This document shows positions 8,491 through 19,800 of a DNA stretch of 64,000 bases, piece after piece. The position numbers and the translations under genes were made by a program. Origin of the DNA: Bacteriovoracaceae bacterium UBA4096 (GTDB taxonomy: Bacteria > Bdellovibrionota > Bacteriovoracia > Bacteriovoracales > Bacteriovoracaceae). Within the stretch, counting starts at the first letter, position 1. Each line of letters starts with the position of its first letter. The stretch is taken from NCBI GenBank assembly GCA_002381945.1, contig DFXY01000043.1, positions 27,627 to 91,626 on the forward strand. The letters run 5' to 3'. The notes under the pieces were generated by a model. The model had not been told where the DNA came from and searched no databases. It saw only the letters and a list, made by a program, of their open reading frames with translations.

Positions 8491-8870
8491 GGATTCATTT
8501 CCCACCATTTCTGGTATTTAGTTTTCACTATAGCCAGATGCCTGGCCACTGTAGCTTTATTCGCCTCCATATTTTTTATTTCTCTAATTTTATTTAAATG
8601 CCACTTGGCCATAAAATGCCATTTTGAAACATAATATTTTTCAAATATCTCGAGAAAATCTAGAAGTTCTTGCTGCTTCATTTCCGTAAAGGAGATTGAT
8701 CCCGTCGAAAGTTTCAAAAAGCCTCCTAGGCTCTTGTAAATTTGCTTATGAATATGGTTATTAATCAAATTCTTCTTAATCTGGACTTGCTCGTATGCAA
8801 CATAAAGCGTTAAGGCTAAGCCTAAAATGCTCGCTACTGAGCCCCAATAGCCCACTTGATCTCCTTCCAT
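8487..8870 (-). CDS. Hypothetical protein with one N-terminal membrane helix
   Basis: A 127-residue protein. Residues 7-27 (GYWGSVASILGLALTLYVAYE) form a single membrane helix; the rest is a charged, aromatic-rich helical domain with several Trp (WHFMAKWHLNKIREIK), predicted to lie in the cytoplasm. The ATG at 8870 has AGAGG 5 nt upstream. It is first of a two-gene unit and overlaps the next gene by ATGA. The layout, a membrane-anchored helical protein plus a small soluble protein at the edge of a nuclease-rich island, resembles small abortive-infection units, but this is only context. No known domain is recognised. Confidence 0.65.
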   Translation of the reverse strand: MEGDQVGYWGSVASILGLALTLYVAYEQVQIKKNLINNHIHKQIYKSLGGFLKLSTGSISFTEMKQQELLDFLEIFEKYYVSKWHFMAKWHLNKIREIKNMEANKATVARHLAIVKTKYQKWWEMNP

Positions 8871-8958
8871 TCTAACCTCTATAAACCTTTCTAATTTTGG
8901 AGTAATAAATACCGCTTAAGAGTGTAATTCGCATCTAAATTCATTAATGAAGAGTTAT

Positions 8959-9130
8959 TTGCTAGCACAGATATGGAAAATTCTGAAAAAAACATGAAAT
9001 AATATGAAATGAAGAGGAAGCCTAAGTACCTTTAAACCATCCAAGTATCTGAATTGATTATGTTAATAAAATGCTACCACTGACCTGTATCAAATTTATA
9101 AGAGGCCTCTGGAAACAGAGGCTTTTTTTT
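8959..9130 (+). repeat. Left copy of a ~175-bp duplicated sequence (candidate att site or small RNA)
   Basis: This stretch is similar along its whole length to 33771-33952, in the same orientation. Shared landmarks in order are TTGCTnGCAC, an ATGAAATAA-type short repeat (AACATGAAATAATATGAAAT here), CCnAAGTACC(T)TTAAACCAT, and a 3' block of 40 nt (9091-9130) that differs from the right copy (33912-33951) at one base and contains a terminator. The middle, about 9065-9090, is not conserved. The two copies bracket 24.8 kb, and a recombinase relic lies just inside this copy. It is either an attachment-site duplication or a duplicated small-RNA gene. Confidence 0.75.
9105..9130 (+). terminator. Rho-independent terminator in the left repeat
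   Basis: Perfect 7-bp stem GCCTCTG/CAGAGGC closed by a GAAA tetraloop and followed by eight T. No protein gene precedes it on the plus strand, so it must end either a small RNA from the duplicated sequence or be a preserved fragment. Confidence 0.8.
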
Positions 9131-9156
9131 GTCCTGCACGCATTCATCCAAAAAAG

Positions 9157-9348
9157 TTAAAAGAAAGACTCTTGGTTTAAGAAAGTTTCAACTGCCAGAA
9201 TGGCCCGTTTATTTTCTTCCATATTCAGGTGAGCGTAATGCTGAACAAGCCTTGAATTCTTGTGTCCTGTCACGGCCTGGGCCGAATCTAAGCTACTTGT
9301 AAACTGATCACACAGGACCTCTGCCCATAAGTCCGAAGATAACCAATC
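9157..9348 (-). pseudogene. C-terminal relic of a tyrosine recombinase (integrase)
   Basis: Reading the minus strand from an in-frame TGA at 9349-9351 to the TAA at 9157-9159 gives 63 codons that match the C terminus of a phage/island tyrosine recombinase: SLDSAQAVTGHKNSRLVQHY with the TGHK box, then the catalytic-tyrosine box QHYAHL and the usual trailing helix. The Arg-box (H-x-x-R) and everything upstream are gone; upstream frames to about 9470 are closed by stops. The gene therefore cannot make an active enzyme. It lies 27 bp inside the left copy of the duplicated sequence, the normal place for an integrase beside its attachment site. The remaining DNA from 9352 to 9564 holds no gene I can see. 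Confidence 0.8.
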
Positions 9349-9564
9349 TCATGAATAAAGAATGGAGCAATTGAAGTGACATTCCGAACTCTTCATTTAA
9401 TTCAATGAGAAGGTTTTCTAAAACATTCTGGGAAGGAGATTCTTGAGCTTCAAGAATTGTGGCAAAAAATTAAGAATAATTAAGTATGTAACATCTTCAA
9501 TTTTAATTGTTTTAAAGATTCTTCTCAACTAAGTTCCATCCAAATTCAATCATAGGAGAACAAA

Positions 9565-9966
9565 GTGTTTAAAATTTTCGCTGCTCTATTAATTTCGGTA
9601 TCATTTAATTCATTTGCACAAGAGTCCGATCTTTGCATCAGTCTTTATAACTCTGGTACAAAACTTATTAATGATGCAAATGCAAATATGAAGAAAGCAA
9701 ATCAATTAGCAGTAGAAGCTAATGAACAAACTCAACACTCAAAAGAATGTGAAAAACTGGGAGAAGCCAACACATCTCGGCATTATGCTATCCAGTGGAT
9801 GGACAAGGGCCACAGAGCTCTTGAAGAAGCTTCAAATTCTTGTAGATACTCAGATACTATTAACTCAATCAATAGTTATATGAAATTTGTTGAAAATAAT
9901 ATCATGATCCAAGTTCGAGCAAATGAAGAACTTATTGAAGTAATGAAATCACGAGGATGTATCTAG
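9565..9966 (+). CDS. Small secreted helical protein with four cysteines
   Basis: A 133-residue protein with a Sec signal peptide (MFKIFAALLISVSFNSFAQ, cut after Ala-Gln). The mature part is almost wholly helical and holds four Cys (in DLCIS, KECEK, NSCRY and the C-terminal RGCI) that could form two disulfides in the periplasm. The start codon is GTG at 9565 with AGGAG 6 nt upstream. The gene stands alone, followed by a strong stem-loop. No family is recognised. It lies inside the repeat-bracketed segment and is therefore probably accessory cargo. Confidence 0.75.
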   Translation: MFKIFAALLISVSFNSFAQESDLCISLYNSGTKLINDANANMKKANQLAVEANEQTQHSKECEKLGEANTSRHYAIQWMDKGHRALEEASNSCRYSDTINSINSYMKFVENNIMIQVRANEELIEVMKSRGCI

Positions 9967-9980
9967 ATTTCAGTCTTAAA

Positions 9981-10023
9981 CGATAGATAAGCATAGAGCT
10001 GTATTGCTCTGTCTTATCTATCG
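9981..10023 (+). terminator. Long stem-loop after the small secreted protein gene
   Basis: An 11-bp perfect outer stem CGATAGATAAG (9981-9991) / CTTATCTATCG (10013-10023) with an inner AGAGC/GCTCT stem, 15 nt after the stop codon of the gene ending at 9966. No T-run follows, so it is a likely transcript end or stabilising structure rather than a textbook terminator. Confidence 0.55.
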
Positions 10024-10353
10024 AGTATAGATTCTCCAGCTATTACTGGTACTGACCCTAATCCTTCTTTTAATTAAATTCTTTGCCAGCCCAACTCGTG
10101 AAACACCCTCATTCAGAAAAATCATCCTCCGCCCTAAGCCCAGGATTCGTCATAAGTTCATCAATCATTTCATCACTGACATTTTCAGAAAAAAAGATTC
10201 TTAGTTTCTGTTGAACTTCATTTGGAATATGAGGATGAATGAATATAAAACTCAATACGACCTTGCATCTTAACTCAGAAGAAAATGCAATCAATTATTG
10301 TGACCTTTCAATAAAACTATTTAAAGAAAAATTAACATTCATTTTCCTCATAG

Positions 10354-10380
10354 GAATTCATATTTCGAAATATCGAATTC
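10354..10380. promoter_or_regulatory. Near-perfect 27-nt palindrome upstream of the operon
   Basis: GAATTC-ATATTTCGAAATAT-C-GAATTC: a perfect 14-bp core palindrome flanked by GAATTC on both sides, with one extra base on the right. It lies 160-190 bp before the SHOCT lipoprotein start, a reasonable place for an operator of the operon that follows. Confidence 0.45.
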
Positions 10381-10541
10381 GAGCAGTGAAAACTGTTATT
10401 CCTTAAGAAAAATTTAGAGTTTTGCGGAATAAATTGCCTTCAAGAAATTAAGTCAGGCGGAAGTGGTTAAGGATTTAACATCAAACTTTCAACATGAATA
10501 ATTTGGTTAAAGTACTTGTGGAACTTTTCTGGAGACTCTTG

Positions 10542-10829
10542 ATGGCACCTATAAAAAATTCGTTGATGTTTATAATTATGGCCTCACTAATACTCGTGTC
10601 CTGCTTTAAGGTACCCAACTTGGGAATGAATTCTTCAAAAGGAGTCGACTCCTCTAAAGAGAATAGTGAAAGAGATGAAGGTTCAGAAACTATAAATCAG
10701 ATGAACTCCACGTTGAATGATGGAGGTGCCTACCAACTCACAATGAACGATCTAGATACGCTCAAGGTACAAGGGGCAATTTCGGATAGTGAATATGAGG
10801 AACTACGTTCCCTCATGGCCGCGAATTAA
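10542..10829 (+). CDS. SHOCT-domain lipoprotein, first gene of the giant-protein operon
   Basis: A 95-residue lipoprotein. With the ATG at 10542 (GGAG 7 nt upstream) the signal peptide ends in the lipobox LVSC, Cys at about residue 21. After a Ser/Asn/Glu-rich linker, the last 30 residues (DLDTLKVQGAISDSEYEELR) fit the SHOCT motif, a short helical hairpin often found at protein ends. A longer frame to 10494 would place extra residues before the signal peptide. It ends 13 bp before the giant gene, so both are likely co-transcribed. A small lipoprotein with a SHOCT hairpin could help anchor or export the giant protein, but this is inference from position. Confidence 0.75.
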   Translation: MAPIKNSLMFIIMASLILVSCFKVPNLGMNSSKGVDSSKENSERDEGSETINQMNSTLNDGGAYQLTMNDLDTLKVQGAISDSEYEELRSLMAAN

Positions 10830-10842
10830 GGGAGAAATGACA

Positions 10843-13800
10843 ATGAAACTTCAACACATCTTCCTTTTTATCGTTCTTATCTTTTCAAATGTCCTTTGGG
10901 CCAATGACTATAATGAGTCCAATAAGAAGGGCTTTAAAATTACTCCCTCATTTCCGGCTTCAGATAAATTACCTCTTAAATCAGGAGATACGACTGTCCT
11001 TAAAGGTACTCTATGTGCAGTCAAAGCACGTAAGTTTCAAAAGACAGCAAAGTGCTACGAAATTGATCCTGATCAAGTGGAAGTTAAGGCATATTTCCCG
11101 GATGCTACGAATGAGGTATCGAGTTCGCTTCAAATAAACAAAGGCAATAACGAATGGTACTATTCTCTTACGACTCCGAAATTATCAGGAGATGAGGCAA
11201 ATACTTTTACTCTTGTAGTAGGAAAGGTAAGACCAGAAAGTTCAAAGCTGTTAGAAATCCAGGCCAAACTCGCAAAAAGAATTCAGTATATCGAACAAAA
11301 AATTGAATCTTTTGAAGCGAAGAAAAATACCAAGACCATAACCTACCTTAAGCACTACCTCATTAATTTAAAGAGCGTTCAAGGCAAAATTAACAATGTC
11401 CTTGAAGAAGATCCAGGCATCCTGGCCAGATTTGTTTATCCGCTTCAAGTTGACAATAATTCGGCTGGACCACTTTATTACTCCTCTATCTTTGGCGGAT
11501 ATAAATTTTCAATTGAGTCGCCCTTGTCCCCTGTTATTGAGGGAGAAGCAACAAAGGCGACGGCCAGAATTGTTAATCTCGCATCAGACAACTTATGGTT
11601 TCCTAATTTTAAAGAGCATGACGAAGATGATAGAAAAAAAGAGAGTGATCACAAACATCGTTATTTTGTGCTTGAACTTTCTTATCAAGGGAAAGAAATT
11701 CAGCGGATAGAGCAATTTGAACTCCCATTCGGAGAAAGTAAAAGTTTTGAAATTGATGCCAATAACCTTCACCCCTTCAGAGATAATTCTCTTAAACTCT
11801 CACTTAGCCGTGTTAAAGAGAGCAACCATAACAGAAACCTTTTCACTGAGCTATGGGGGGAGATCGGAACAATAATTCCGGTGGCAGAAGATAAGGTTCC
11901 TCCTAAATGGGCGTCCATCCTGCCCGAAGAGGATTTGAAATATGTGGTTAAATTTCCACCAATAAGTGGAATTATTTCTGATTCCTTTGGAAGAATTAAT
12001 AAAGAGTCACTAAAACTAAAAATTTCTGCAACTTTCGAGGATGGGACGAAGCAGGTTTTTGACAAATCTGATAAACTTGCAATTTCTTCATTGGATAATG
12101 GAGCGAGCTATAAAGTAGATGCCTTACTTACAGAGTTTAGTGAGGGCTCATATGATATTGAGCTTTATGGCACAGACAAAGCAGGTAATGCAGCCTTGCC
12201 TAACCCCGTAATCCGTTCATTTGCCTTTGATAAAACTCCGCCAGAACTTGCCTTCTTAAATCCCGATAATATTTTCACAAGTAATAATAAATATGTCTTT
12301 AAGGCTTCGGTCATAGACCATTCTGAGACTACCACCAAAATCTTTCAAAATGGTGTTCTCATAGCAACAACTGCTGATAAAAACATTACTTTAGATGTAA
12401 CCTTGAATAAGGGAACCAATAGCTTCCGATTGGAATCAGTGGATGCGGCCGGGAACGTTGCAACGCCAATAGAACTTAAAAGCATTGTTCTTGATTTCAC
12501 GCCTCCTACAATCGCTCTTAATAACCTTGATAACCAGATACTAGGCAAAGCTAGCTATACCCTAAATGTAACCGTTACAGATCAATCCGGGACTACCAAT
12601 AAGATCATTCAAAATGGAGTTGTTGTTTATACTACAACTCAAAAGATCTTTAACTTTGTGGCCACACTGAAGGAAGGACTTAATAGTTTTGAAGTTCAAT
12701 CAGTAGATGATGCAGGTAACATAGCAACACCAGCACAACTCAGCTCAATTACACTTGATACTATCGCCCCAGTGCTTGCCCTTAATCAACAAAGCAGTAA
12801 TTTAATCACAAATAACGCAAACTTCGTGGTTAGTGGCTCAATCACTGACAGTTCTGAAACTGAATATTCAATTTTCTTAAATGGATTATTTATTAGGAAC
12901 TCCTCCGAAAAGAACTTCTCATATACTGTCACGTTGAAGGAAGGGAAGAATACTATTGAAGTAAGGGCCAAAGACCAAGTGGGTAATGAAGCAATATCAG
13001 TTGTTATTAATAATATTACCCTTGATACGATTCCTCCTACTCTTAATATTCTAGCTCCAGCAGATAGTTCTGTATTAAAAGGAATTGACCTTCTGGCCAA
13101 GGCCATTTCAAATGAGCAATTACAGAATGCTCAAATCAATGGCGAAAATACGACATTAGATTCAGACAAGCTCCAGTTTGAAAGGGTCTTAAGTATAGAG
13201 CAAGATGGGAGCACAAATATTGTATTTAGAGCAACTGATCTTGCAGGAAACTCCTCTGAAGCAATTCGCAATGTCACTATTGATAATACTTCTCCAGAAA
13301 TTATCATTCTTAGTCGTCACGGATTTGATACAACCGAAACTAACTATCTCTTCAAACTCAATATTAATGAACTTCATAATGTCCAAACTCAGGTCTTTTT
13401 TAATGGTGTTCTTCTTTCTGAAGGCACATTTAAAATTTTTGAACAGTCATTAACTTTAAAAGAGGGAACAAATTCTTTTCTCATAAAGGTCGTAGATCAA
13501 GCAGGAAACTCTTCCGAATATCAAAGCCGAGACATTATAGTTGACAGCATAGCTCCGATTATCTCATCAACTACCCAGCAAAACATTCTGACAAATAATA
13601 AAAGCTTCAATATTAATGCGACTTTTGAGGACATTTCAACCGTTCGTTTTGAATTGTTCCATGATGGACTATTAGTTTTCTTTGATTATGAAAAAAATCT
13701 AAATCAGCTTGTGACACTAAATGAAGGATTAAATAATTTTTTCATTAAGGCCCATGATTTGGCAGGAAATCAGGCCCAGGACCTACACATTTCTAACATT

Positions 13801-16800
13801 ACTTTGGATACTATCAAGCCACAGATAAGTTCGCCTAACACCGACAGTTTTCTTACGAATAAAAAGACCTTGAATATACAGGCCACTATAATAGACGTTC
13901 ATATTGGTGAAACAGTCATCCTTCAAAATGACGTTGAGGTATTAAAAACAACAGGTTCCAACATCTCATTCACAGCGACACTAAATGAGGGCAAAAATGA
14001 ATTTATTATTAAATCAGTAGATTTGGCAAAGAACGAATCAAATCCATTTATTCTTCGCAATATAACACTCAACAGCTCTAGGCCGGTCATTGCTTCTACA
14101 AATAAAGGGAATATAGTTCAGACAGAACCTCTATTTGTTTTGAATGCCCGAATTACTGATGATCTGGAAACAACCACTGTCATAAAGCATAACAATAATG
14201 AGGTTTTACAGACTGCTGACAAGAATATTTCCTCAAATATTCTTCTAACAAGCGGTTCAAATAATTTTGAAATTATTTCTACGGATGCTGCAGGAAACGT
14301 ATCAGAAACATTTACTCTTTCTGGCATCAACATGGACGATATTGCACCATTAATTTCTTCAAATATTCAAAGCGATCAATTAACTAATCAGAAAAACTTT
14401 ACTCTACAGGCCATTATTGAAGATGTATCCAACGTAGATGCAAAAGTCTTCCATAATGGAAATCTCATTTATACTGGGGATAGTAAGGTACTGGGCTTCC
14501 CTGTCACACTTTCAGAAGGACAAAATTCTTTTGAAATCAAAGTCTCTGATCTGGCAGGAAACCAAGCCGAGCCTTTTATCATCAAAAACATTGTCCTTGA
14601 TACAGTAAAACCAGTTATTACTTCGAACTCTGCCCACGACTTTCGTACAAAAGATCCTCTCTATTTCGTTAGCGCAAGTGCTTATGATACTTCAAGTTTA
14701 AATTTCAAATTATTACTTAACGGCCAGGAAATCTACTCGGCACCTAGTTCTTATCTTCAACACCTCATAACACTCGTTGAAGGGACGAATCGACTTGAAT
14801 TTATTGCCATAGACGCAGCAGGAAATTTGAGTGAATCATTTAAAGTTGAAAATATAGTCCTCGACACACTTCCTCCTGTCATAAATCTTGCTACTGCCGG
14901 AGAGGAAGCCCAGTCAGAAACGATATATACCTTAAATGGAACCATTACCGATCAATCAACCTATAGCTACCAAATATTTCAAAATGGTGCCCTCATTACT
15001 GAAGGCACTCAAAGCCCCTTCAGTATAACGACTAATCTCGCCACTGGAAAAAACACATTTAAGATTGTTGCGACAGATGAACTAAAAAACACCAGCAATA
15101 AAGACATTAACATCTATCTGGATACGGCTGCGCCAATCATTGAGATTGCATCCATCCCAACACTTACGAAGAACAAATTTTTCACTCTCAAAGTAAATAT
15201 TCAGGACGAATCAGACACCTCAACACAAATATTTCAAAATCAAACTCTTATTGAAACAAGTTCACTAAAAGAGATTGTTAAGAGTATGACTTTATTAGAG
15301 GGACCCAATCATTTCTCACTGCGATCCTCTGACTCTAAAGGAAATCAACTTGACCCTGAAAAAAGTTTCATAATTACTTTAGATTCCTCTGCCCCTTTCA
15401 TTAGTTTCTCGCCAAGCAATGGTTATCGATTCAATTTAACCAACAATCCTAACCAAAATCTTGTTATTCGGATTCAGGATGCAAGCACTATCGACTTCCA
15501 AAGATTAAGGGTGAAATTAAATGGAGATCTTCTAAGCTCAGATCTTTACTCAATAAATCAGCAATCGAAAGAAGTTTCCATATTAATGTCAAATCCTGAC
15601 CTCCCTGTCCTTCTGGAGAAAGAAAATATATTCAGTATAGAAATCGCCGACGAACTTCAGAATATCGCGATTGCTTCCTCAAAATATAAAGTAATAAATG
15701 ATGAAGAGAATGATGGCAGACCCATAATTAACTTCAATCCAGCGGGAGGTGTGGTCGTTGCCCCACTCGCGTCTATTGATGTTGGCTTCAGCTCAAATAC
15801 AGGAATTGATTACTCGAGCTTAGTTATTACGATTGATGGCAATACCGTTCCTAGCAATCAACTTACAGTCGATCAAAATCACTCAAAAATTAGTATTAAT
15901 CTCAGTAACGTTAATCAATCACCAGATAAATTCGGTTTACTCATACAAGTAACTGTTTCCGACTTACTGCAGAAAAGCAGCTATGCAGCTGCCGGTATTA
16001 ATTTCTTTAATGATAATACTACTTTAATGGCAGAAATTGTAACAGATGATGCCTATGGAGGTAGCTTCGGAGGAGGAACATACGAAGCCCACATGTGTGT
16101 ACCACTATTGTCTGGGAAAGCAAAATGTTGGGGTAATAATCAGTACGGCCAACTAGGTATTCTAGTACCACCTTATCAAGTTGGTAACGAACGTAACTTA
16201 GCACAATCTTCCAATGTAGACCTGGGAGAAAAAATTATGAAAATAAGGTCTGCAGGTTTTAGAACTTGTGCACTCGTTGAATCAGGAAAAGTTTACTGCT
16301 GGGGTGAAAACACTTCTGGAGAATTGGGTTATGGCAATACTCTTGAAGTTGGAAAAACAATCTTACCAAAGACCATGGGTCCATTATCGATTGGTGAAAA
16401 AGTAAAAGACATTACTGTCAGCCAACGTTCTATCTGCGTTTTACTTGAATCATCGCGAGTTAAATGTTGGGGAACTGGATATGGTGATGCTTCAGGTTAT
16501 GGGCAAACTTTTACTTGGACGAAAGACAAAAAACCAATAAACATTCCCTATCTTAATGTAGGTGGACTGGTAAAAAGTATTACATCAGGCCTTTCTCATA
16601 TCTGTGCTTTATTAGAAAATGGTGAAGTCCGTTGCTGGGGTGGTAATTACCGAGGGCAATTAGGATATGGCCATATGAATCTTATTGGTGACAATGAGGT
16701 TCCTTCGGATGCTGGAAGTGTCCCTTTAGGAGAAAAAGCAGTTCAAATTTCTTTGGGATATGAACATAGCTGTGCACTCCTAGAGTCAGGAGGTCTAAAA

Positions 16801-19800
16801 TGCTGGGGCTTTAACGATAGCGCACAACTTGGTTACAATCATACAAGTAACGTTGGTGACTATAGGCCAATAGACAATCTCGGTTCCATTAATTTTGAAT
16901 TACCTTCTGTTCAAGTTTCATTAGGGTATAAACATTCTTGCGCCTTATTTCCAAATCACAAAATTAAATGCTGGGGACTTAACTTCAATGGACAGCTTGG
17001 ACTTGGAAAGAATGATTGGACCGTCAAAAACACTTCTGCTCTTCCCTATGTTGATGTCGGTGGAGACGTAAAATCGGTTCATGTTGTTGATAATCGGACT
17101 TGTGTCACACTGATGAGTAATCAGCTTAAGTGTTGGGGGGATAATAGATCGTCACTTCTCGGACAGGCTCAAGTCATATATCTTGGTGATGATGAATCCA
17201 TTACTGCTGAAGCCCCGATCGTTCCTGGAGCCCCTGTCATTCATTTAACTGCCGGTCACCATAGTACTTGTGCAGTGGATTCATCTGGGAAGGCAAGATG
17301 TTGGGGAGAAAATAAGAATCAAAAATTAAGTCCAAGTACAGATAAATATATTGGTGACAAAGAACCGGTAACAACTCTTGAACCCATCAACACGAATTTC
17401 AATATTTCTAAATTGTCTGATGGTGGTTATGAACACATCTGTGCTTTGACTACGACCCAAAATGTTAGATGTTGGGGTTATAATACCTATGGCGCTTTAG
17501 GTGCTGGTACAACGTATTACGTTGCTATTTCTGACGCTCAAGATCTCTTGGGTCCAGGAGAAAAGGCTATTCAAGTCGAAACTTCGGACAATTATTCATG
17601 TGCCCTCTTAGTCGGTGGGAAAGTTAGATGTTGGGGAGATAACACCTATGGAAAACTTGGCTTAGGTCATAAACAAAATATTAATTATGCTTCCTCCTCT
17701 TCAACCAACGTATCAATCGGTGAGACAGTCATACAAATTTCCACAGGATGGGGTCATGTTTGTGCACTGACTAGCACTGGTAAAGTAAAGTGTTGGGGTC
17801 GCAACGGTACCAATGAATTGGGACAGGGGACTTATGACGATGTAGGGGATAATGAACTTCCTAGTACTATCCCCTTTATAAGTCTAGGGGGCAAGGCCAA
17901 ATACATATCTGCTGGATCTGGAAATACATGTGCGATTCTCGAAAATGGAAATTTTAGATGTTGGGGAAAAAATCAGCGAGGAGAAACTGGCTATCCACAA
18001 GAGGACATGACGTACTTTGGTAGTCCATCCTCCAGACCGGAACTAAATTTAGGATTTGCAGCGAGAGAAATAGTCTCGAGAAATACTTACACTTGCGGTT
18101 TAATGAGTAATGGTAAAATGAAATGCTGGGGCGGATCTAAAGGCTTCTTAAAAGATCAAGTGCCTCTTCCAATTCCTGAAAACATAACCAAAATCAGCGC
18201 AAGTGATGAACACACCTGTGCTCTATTAAACAACGCTAGTATAAGATGTTGGGGATCAAATGAGTATGCTGCTTTAGGATACCCTATCGTAAAAAACATG
18301 GGAATAGACGAAGTACCTTCAGCAATATCTCCCATTAGCTTAGGTGACGGAGTCCTCTTTCTAGGATCAGACAATAATGTCAACTTGATCGCCCATTATG
18401 AGTCAAATATCTATTATGGGCAGGGGCCATTAGAAGTCACCTTTAATGCTATAACCTCATCATCAGTTGCAGGACAAATTACTTCTTATCAATGGGATTT
18501 TGGGGATAACTCACCAATACAACTCACCCAATCCCCGATAACCTCATACGTATATAATTCTCAAGGGGTATTTACCGCTAAACTTACAATCACTGATGAA
18601 GCAGGAAATAGTGCTTCCTACTCGCAATACATAACAGTACTCGGAGAAAATATTCTCCCTACTGCCAAACTAGCAGCAAATATAACAACAGGGACAACAC
18701 CACTCAATGTAACCTTTAGTGGGTCAGAATCATTTGATCCTGCTGGATCGATAATAAACTATCAGTTCATTTTTGGAGATGGTAAGAAGTTAAATACTTC
18801 AAACTCAACCGCAGCCCACATTTTTTACAATCCGGGACATTATTCTGCCAAAGTGATAGTCACCGACAACAATGGTGGTAAAACAACAAGTGAAGCCATT
18901 CTAATTTCCATACCGGCACATCCTAGCGCACCAATCATTAGTTCATCTGCTAGCGGACACATAAGAACAGGTAATGAAATCTACAACATCAATGCAACCG
19001 TCCTAGACGATGAGGATGTAACACTAAAAGTTCTTCAAAATGGACAGATTATCTTTACGGGACAAACTAAATCATTCAATGATGATGTAACTCTTGCTCA
19101 AGGAACCAATTATTTTGAAATTCAGGCCGTAGATGAAAATGGCCATGCTGCCATTCCCCTGATTATTGGCTATATCGTTTTAGACACCAATGTCCCGGTT
19201 GTTGCATCAACCATTAAAAGCAACACATACACAAATCAAGTGCCGTTTTCATTTAACGTCCAAGTTACAGATGATACCAGAACTACAACAAAGGTATTTT
19301 TAAATGGCAACTTGGTTACCACATCTCTTAGTGAAAGTTTTCTCATAGATCTAAGTCTGATCGAAGGAAGTAATAAGATTGAGGTTATATCGACAGATGA
19401 ATTTGGAATGACATCCTCACCTCTGATTATTAGTAATCTTATTCTTGATACTAAAGCACCAATTTTGGCAAACATAAAACCAGCCGCAAACTCCTTTATA
19501 TCTAAGAATAGCGTTGAAGTATCTGCAACCTCGAATGAAGTCTTAAGAGAGGCCAGTGTTAATGGTTTGGCCCTAAATCTATCATCAGACAAAACCATAT
19601 TTACGGGAACACTAGTACCTTCAAACGAAGGTGATTTTAACATCACAATTTCAGCGAAGGATCTTGCAGGCAACGAAAAAAGAGAATCATTTAAAGTGAC
19701 TGTCGACACCCATCCACCCCTGCTCACACATTCAAATACCTCTGGCTATCTGAGCAGCGACTCATCTTACACGATAAATGCAACCGTAAACGACATCAGT

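Larger units (their letters stand above)
9967..10541. other. Gap before the giant-protein operon
   Basis: About 570 bp. It contains the stem-loop at 9981-10023, a weak minus-strand frame that I do not accept as a gene (10109-10294), and a 27-nt palindrome at 10354-10380. The last 150 bp should hold the promoter of the SHOCT-lipoprotein/giant-protein/Rhs operon. Confidence 0.5.

Noticed and set aside
10109..10294. Open frame of 61 codons on the minus strand
   Set aside because: It begins with a TTG directly after a stop, has no ribosome site and no recognisable domain; it may be the end of a decayed gene but cannot be supported.
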